A stretch of 64,000 nucleotides of DNA, from NCBI RefSeq assembly GCF_029784135.1, contig NC_073745.1, positions 48,360,116-48,424,115 on the forward strand, read 5' to 3'. Under the pieces are notes generated by a model that was not told where the DNA came from, made no database searches, and saw only the letters and a program-made list of their open reading frames with translations. Within the stretch, counting starts at the first letter, position 1. Every line of letters begins with the position of its first letter. Shown in pieces: positions 58,339 to 64,000 of the stretch. The position numbers and the translations under genes were made by a program. Source of the DNA: Toxorhynchites rutilus septentrionalis. Its lineage: Eukaryota > Arthropoda > Insecta > Diptera > Culicidae.

Positions 58339-59434
58339 ATGGAGCAAAATAAAGAGAAAATCCGACATATTTTACAGTACTACTATGACAAAGGCAAAAA
58401 TGCATCTCAAGCTGCCAATAAAATTTGTGCAGTATGTGGACCCGATACAGTTTCCATTTCCACCGCACAACGATGGTTTCAACTTTTTCGTTCTGGTGTA
58501 GAGGTCGTCGAAGATGCGCCACGCTCCGGAAGGCCTGTCGTCGAAAATTGCGGCAAAATCGCTGAATTAGCCGAGAAAGACCGGCATAGTAGCAGCCGTA
58601 GCATCGGCCAAGAGCTGGGGATAAGTCATCAAACCGTTATTAACCATTTGAAGAAGCTTGGATTCACAAAGAAGCTCGATGTATGGGTGCCACACTCGTT
58701 GACGCAAAAAAACATCTTTGACCGTATCGACGCATGTGAATCGCTGCTGAATCGCAACAAAATCGACCCGTTTCTGAAGCGGACGGTGACTGGCGATGAA
58801 AAGTGGGTCACTTACGACAACGTGAAGCACAAACGGTCGTGGTCGAAGCCCGCTGAAGCGGCTCAGACGATGGCCAAGCCCTCATTAACGGCCAGGAAGG
58901 TTCTGCTGTGTGTTTGGTGGGATTGTCAAGGAATAATCTATTATGAGCTGCTTCCCTATGGCCAAACGCTCAATTCGGACCTGTACTGCCAACAACTGGA
59001 CCGCTTGAAGGTAGCACTCATGAAGAAGAGGCCATAAACAGAGGCCGCATTGTCTTCCATCAGGACAACGCCAGGGCACACACTTTTTTGGTGACGCGCC
59101 AGAAGCTCCGGGAGCTCGGATGAAAGGTTGTTTTGCATCCGCCGTATAGTCCGGACCTTGCACCAAGTGACTACCACCTGTTTTTGTCCATGGCGAACGA
59201 GTTAGTTAGTCAGAAGTTAGCCACAAAAGAGGCCTGTGAAAATTGGCTATCCGAGTTTTTTGCCAATAAGGAAGCGAGCTTCTATAACAGGGGTATTATG
59301 AAGTTGGCATCTCGTTGGGAACAAGTCATCGAACAAAACGGCGCATATTTGACTTAAAACAGATGATTGTAACTAATTTTATGAACAAATGAAAATTCAA
59401 AAAAAAATACCGCAGGACTTTTTTGACAGCCTAA
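58339..59434 (+). pseudogene. mariner transposase (DD34D), nearly intact
   Basis: Starts MEQNKEKIRHILQYYYDKGK. Two DNA-binding helices (SISTAQRWFQLFRSGVE; SSRSIGQELGISHQTVINHL) are followed by the catalytic set D (VTGDEKW), D (FHQDNARAH) and D (SPDLAPSDYHLF). The last two are 34 residues apart, the mariner signature. One frameshift at ~59035 (after MKKRP) and one stop at 59123-59125, where most members have Trp, break it. The 3' terminal repeat (complement of TTAGGCTGTCAAAAAAGTCC) is at 59407-59434 next to TA; the 5' terminal repeat is lost at the satellite junction. Confidence 0.92.
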
Positions 59435-59436
59435 TA

Positions 59437-60282
59437 TTTTTTGTCAGCGCAATTTAAAAAAAATTAATTTTATAATCAAAATTCAAAACACTTCCTACAT
59501 TTCATTCTTTGATTAACATTTTGTAGGTACTATAGATTTTTCTAATTTTTTTATAGATACAGTCGTTTCGATTATATTATACGTAGGACTACGTCTTTGA
59601 TTTCTATATAGGGGGGTCACTCTACGAAAAATGTTTCGTTTATTAAGAGTTTTCAAATGCATATTACGTAGAATCGTTCTTACGATATATGTTATAATAT
59701 ATACCATTATTTATTCAAATTTATCCAGTTTTTTTTTTTTGTCTGAGACATCAACAGTGAAAATAATAAAACAGGTAAGCAATTTGACAAACAAAAGAGA
59801 TATGTTTTGCGAGCGGATGCGAAGGTAAATCATGTATTATGCATTCTTTCTTCCAACTTCGTTCTCATGAATGTTGTATGTAACACAGAATTGTGTACAA
59901 TTCATGCGTTCTATCGAACAAATAAGCAACATGTTAAAGTAATCAGATGCAAGATTTCATGCATCACTCAAACTTCATGCAAGATTTCATCAAAGTAACG
60001 AGGAAAGTGTCGCTCATACAGTGATCGTTCATTAATTAAGAGGAAGCAGCGATTATCATGCGAAGACTTATTCAGATCGGCATAACATCGCATCACAAAA
60101 ATCAAACGAAATGAAATATTAATATTCTCCATGACTCATATTCATAATTCCCAATGACTCAATTCTTTCTATGATAGATTGAGCAGTAGAACAAATACGA
60201 CTTGATTGTGATTGTCTGCAAACGAACATTATTTCACCGAAAAAGCTACTGCTCCCGATGCCTAATAATAAGAATAAGACAG
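59437..60282. other. Spacer
   Basis: ACGTAGGACTACGTC with a following TATAGGGGGGTCAC at 59580-59625 is a short copy of the hairpin-family core. The rest shows nothing recognised. Confidence 0.45.
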
Positions 60283-60789
60283 TGGAAAGAAATGGGGGTC
60301 TCCGTAGCCACATTGGTTGTGCGTTCGCTTAGTAAGCGATCGATCGTGAGTTCAAAACTCAGGGCCCTCATTGACCATCTTTGTGTTGTTACAGAATAGC
60401 TACGTCCACGCAACAATCATCAGCGATGGAGATCGATCCAAGGTCGAAATAAGATCGATTCATCCATACAACTGCTCTGCTCTGCCAGACACATCGGGCT
60501 ACTGTTCTATAAATCACTCAACAATGATCAATCAACTGTCTCCGCTGTCCGGTGGTCCAACTGGATAATGGAAGAACAGAAAGAATACCCTTACGCCTAA
60601 ATGGCTACTGTGTGAATGTACCATATGTAATGGTATAAAAGGAATACTGGCGAATGGCAACTGTGTAATGTGCTAATTATAGATACGATAACCATATGAC
60701 ATGTACACGATTAAAATTCGGCTCTGTTACAGCTAAAATGCTAATGAGCCTTAAATAAATAAATGGGATAAAAAAAAATGGAAAGAAAT
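60283..60789 (+). mobile_element. Full-length tRNA-derived SINE with target-site duplication
   Basis: The body 60294-60778 is almost identical to the copy at 4754-5236 (tRNA-like head, body, GGGATAAAAA tail). It is flanked by the 11-bp duplication TGGAAAGAAAT at 60283-60293 and 60779-60789. Confidence 0.9.
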
Positions 60790-61209
60790 CACAATACCAT
60801 AGCTATCCATTAAAAATAAAACAACATGTGTATTTTACCTCAAAATATCACGAAATCGTTATTTTTTTTTATTTCTTCCCCATAAATTTCATATTCAACG
60901 TAATCAATGACGATTCACAAATACTTCATCTACCATTCCACCCTGTTATGTGTCCCACTGATATTCATTAATCATTTTCAGTTAGACAGTTGATCTTCCT
61001 GCCAGAAGCTTATTGTCTTTCTTTGTTTCAGGGCTACTATTTAGAGTTTCAAAAGAGTTAAAGTAACAGATTTCTGAACAATGTAAAGAATTACATTTAT
61101 AATAACCCAGTGTTCTGAACAATCACAGTCCTACGTCAAACTTCCGTCCATGCCCCTAGGCTCAGACCCTACTATTTTTTTTTATCACGTCTCGTTTATA
61201 ACGGGTATT
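60790..61209. other. Spacer
   Basis: Contains the core TAGTCCTACGTCAAAC-like motif (AGTCCTACGTCAAAC) near 61128 without a good hairpin. Otherwise nothing recognised. Confidence 0.4.
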
Positions 61210-61304
61210 TCAGGGACGCTACAAAAGTAGACCGATAGGGACAGCAAACGACGCCATATTTTTCCCGCTCTCTTGATATGTTCAGTAAGGTTTGCCATTA
61301 CATA

Positions 61305-62255
61305 ATGGAAAGATGTACGATCCAACAACGAGTCGAGATTATTAAAATTTACTACCGAAATTCGAGCGCTGCGTCTAATTTATGATCGTCATAATCGTGC
61401 TGCCAGATCAACAATTGAGCGCCTACTGGAAAAAATTGAATCCACTGGCACAGTACAAAATGTTCCCATGCCAGTGAGACAAAGAAGTGCCCGTAGTGTC
61501 GAGAATATTGCTGACGCTAGCGCATCAATTGAGGAAGACCCAAATCAGTCTCTCACACGTCGTTATCAAGCGTTCGGTATCTCTGTGACGTCGTTGTGGC
61601 GAATTTTGCGAAAAAATCTTGACATACATCGTTACAAATTGACGCAAGAACTGAAGCCGCTCGAGCACCAGAAGCGTCGTATGTTCGTGAATTGGGATGA
61701 GCAACAACTTAATAATGATTCGGATTTTCATCGAAAAATCATCTTCAGCGATGAGGCTCATTACTGGCTGAATGGCTTCGTCAATAAGCAAAATATGCGC
61801 TATTGGTCAAGCAGTCACATGAGCAGTCACATGAGCAGTCAAGCAGTCCATGAGTCACCATTCCATCCAGAAAAAATACGGTTTGGTGCGGTTTATGGTC
61901 CAGCGGCGTCATTGGGCCGTACTTCTTCCGTGATGATCAAGACCGGCACGTTACTGTGAATCGAAATCGCTACCGCTCAATGATAACCGAATATTTTTGA
62001 CCCGAATTGAATGATATGGACTTGGACAATATGTGGTTTCAACAGGACGGCGCCACAAGCCACACAGCGAATTTAACAATCGATTTATTGAAAACCAAGT
62101 TTAGTGAGCGTGATAGCTCACGAAATGGCAGTCAGACTATTTCCTGTGGAGCTACGTCAACTCTATGGTCCATACCAACAAGCCAGCGACGATTGATGAA
62201 CTTCGTACGAATATCGAACGTGAAATCGCAGAAGTATCGGCAGGGGATTATTAAC
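61305..62255 (+). pseudogene. Tc1/mariner-superfamily transposase, decayed
   Basis: Starts MERCTIQQRVEIIKIYYRNS. After an early frameshift, VRQRSARSVENIADASASIE, ALGISVTSLWR-type helix (AFGISVTSLWRILRK) and KIIFSDEAHYWLNGF (first D) follow. Then FQQDGATSHTANLTIDLL (second D) and MVHTNKPATIDELRTNIERE-like residues. The insertion HMSSHMSS near 61815 is a local duplication. The third acidic region is deleted, and the C-terminus is cut at ~62250. It belongs to a transposase group common in insects (DDE_3 with N-terminal DUF4817-type helix). Confidence 0.82.
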
Positions 62256-62340
62256 CGGTTTTACCGGTAATACCGGATCATTTTTCATTACCGAATTACC
62301 GGTTATTTTACAATCAATTACCGGTAATTCCGGTAATTTT
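62250..62340. repeat. ACCGGTAAT palindromic array
   Basis: TTACCGGTAA and its variants occur about eight times in 90 bp, in both orientations. Dense short motifs like this are typical of subterminal transposase-binding sites in hAT elements; a hAT fragment begins ~90 bp later. Confidence 0.7.
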
Positions 62341-62429
62341 CATTCCTACACCGAGATTTCTACACATTTCTACACTAAATAATATTTGCCTTTATTCCGC
62401 TTTGAAATATTACTAGAGAATCAAAATAA

Positions 62430-62725
62430 GATCGAAAAAACACAACTGCCAGTGTTGGAGTTTACGATCTCCAAACTTCAGTTCAAAAATCGCTGTCCGG
62501 TCTGGAAAAGAAGCACAGGATAAGCTTTAGCGATGAAGAACTGACAGCGGTAAATGAATTGGTTGATACCCTCGAACCTGTTCTGGTCGCTGTTGAATTG
62601 CTATGCCGGATGAACTGCACATTTTATAAAGCTGACGTCGAATTGCGATTTATGCTAGAACAGCTAAAGTCTGCTTCATTTAATATTGGAACACAAACAA
62701 TTGCGTGTAGTTCAGTCATTTATTA
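62430..62725 (+). pseudogene. hAT transposase fragment
   Basis: An open stretch without start reads VYDLQTSVQKSLSGLEKKHR, SFSDEELTAVNELVDTLEPV, LVAVELLCRMNCTFYKADVE and LRFMLEQLKS. The LVDTLEPVxxAVExLCR pattern is typical of BED/hAT transposases from animals. The catalytic and C-terminal dimerisation parts are absent. Confidence 0.7.
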
Positions 62726-62797
62726 ACGAATTCATAATTTGTTTTTCATACAAATGTAGCATTTTCTTTACTCTTTCATAAAAAAAAATTAAAAAAA

Positions 62798-63795
62798 TTA
62801 TTCATTGCTGTTTCGAAGAAATTCTCGTACTTTTCCCGTAATACGGCACATTAGGCGGCGCACACCCTTTTCGTCCACCGTTTTGGCGATTTGATTCCAC
62901 CAGTTCTTCATTTGAGTCATGTTCCTAACAAGTTTTCCCTTTGCCTTAAGCCTCCGCTTCGTGATTGCCCAGTATTTCTCTATCGGCCGGAACTGGGGGC
63001 AGTTTGGGGGGTTGAGGTCCTTCGGTATTACGCTGACCCCGTTCGTTGCGTACCATTCCATAACCGTTTTGCTGTAATGGCAGCTTGCGAGGTCCGGCCA
63101 AAACATTACTGGACGGTCGTGGGCACGAATAAACGGCAGAATCCGTTTCTGTAGGCAGGTGTCTTTTTTGTAGACTTCTGATGTCATTGTCTTGTCAGTG
63201 AGAAAGACTTTGGTTTTCTGTCCACAACTGCATATCCCCTGCCAAATCATGTACTTGCGGGCGAATTTATCCGCAAACACGAACTTAAATTTTGCAGGTA
63301 CATCCCCCCGAGCCGTCGCCAAATAAAATTTTTGACCTGGGATTTGCCCAGAGTCCGCCTTCACGTAGGTCTCATCGTCCATCAGAATACATCCATCGAA
63401 CTTGGTCAGCACTTGGTCGTACAGCTTTCGAGCACGGATTCTGGCCACATTGTTCTGCTTCAGCGTCCGATTTGGAATGACCTTATTCCTTCCCGGAGAC
63501 GAATTCGTCGCACCGTACTGTGAGCGACCTGGAACTTATTGGCCAAATCGCGGTCTGAAAGATTGGGATTCCTCTTGACGGCCTTGATGACTTTCCCACG
63601 CAGTTTCCGGTCGACAGTTCCACTCCGACGCTTCGAATGCGGCTTCCGAGCCGTCGTCAATGTTTCCTTGTACTGCTTGATAACACGCCATACGGTATTT
63701 CTGGGCATTTTAAGCTGTTTAGCTAGCTTAAATGCCGACAACAATGGATTTTCAAGAAAACTGTGCACAATTTTATCTCTCCGTTCGGCTTCCAT
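62798..63795 (-). pseudogene. ITmD37E transposase with one frameshift
   Basis: N-terminal frame 63795-63460 starts MEAERRDKIVHSFLENPLLS and has two helix-turn-helix blocks (AFKLAKQLKMPRNTVWRVIK; SDRDLANKFQVAHSTVRRI). A net deletion at ~63465 shifts into the C-terminal frame (NRTLKQNNVARIRARKLYDQ). Catalytic residues remain: D in MDDETYVKAD, D in FWPDLASCHYS and E in RPIEKYWAITK, the last two 37 residues apart. No terminal repeats found; one copy more complete than the one at 19726. Confidence 0.88.
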
Positions 63796-64000
63796 GGCGG
63801 TTGTTTACAAAATGCTATCGTTTGGTGTTATGACATAAATACATGGTGAAAGGTAATGAATTTCCCGACACGTGGGTGAAAAAAGTTTCCAAATCCGTCC
63901 ACTAGGAGCGCCACAATGAGCAAAAGAATTTGTTCCAATATTAAATGAAGCAGACTTTATCGGAGTAACTATCAGACATTTCGAAGTAGCTGCTTGAAGT
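63796..64000. other. Spacer to the window end
   Basis: No TIR matching the ITmD37E element was found; nothing else recognised. Confidence 0.4.

Noticed and set aside
60294..60370. Genuine tRNA gene at the SINE heads
   Set aside because: A- and B-box sequences are present, but no full cloverleaf with acceptor stem; followed by a SINE body and A-rich tail with target duplications.

Overview
The window is repeat-rich insect chromosomal DNA, most likely from a culicine mosquito. The evidence is the ITmD37E (DD37E) transposase fragments, the tRNA-headed SINEs, abundant RTE-like and RNase H-bearing LINE debris, a BEL/Pao element whose Gag carries a PHD finger, and two midgut-type S1 proteases with short phase-1 introns. 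No rRNA, CRISPR or bacterial operon structure is visible.

Only two host genes can be supported. Both are on the minus strand: secreted serine proteases at 18776-19620 and 52831-53664. They share exon structure, a TATA core, GATA-type sites upstream and the S1-pocket residue pattern G189/D226. They look like duplicates now separated by about 33 kb of transposons.

Layout. 1-18 kb: decayed DNA transposons, SINEs, LINE fragments and minisatellites, with a 90-bp inverted repeat whose arms lie 15.6 kb apart (1-96 and 15603-15693). 19.7-25.7 kb: an ITmD37E element split by a Ty3/gypsy-type retrotransposon that keeps one LTR and a spliced gag leader. 26.4-39.5 kb: a three-level nest in which a (TA)n tract next to a Helitron-like sequence received an internally deleted BEL element, and that BEL's 3' LTR received an 8.4-kb gag-only LTR element with matching 1,960-bp LTRs. 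39.5-52 kb: Helitron copies, a minisatellite, a pogo-like element and many copies of a hairpin-bearing dispersed repeat. 54-64 kb: an unidentified decayed gene, a reverse Helitron with a higher-order satellite, a nearly intact mariner, a full-length SINE, a Tc1/mariner-like pseudogene joined to hAT debris, and a second ITmD37E pseudogene.

Most original candidates: (a) the gag-only element with a tRNA-Lys primer site and a possible spliced open frame on its opposite strand; (b) the dispersed hairpin + GACGTAGGACTACGTC repeat, whose stems change in a compensatory way between copies. All calls were made by eye, without database searches.
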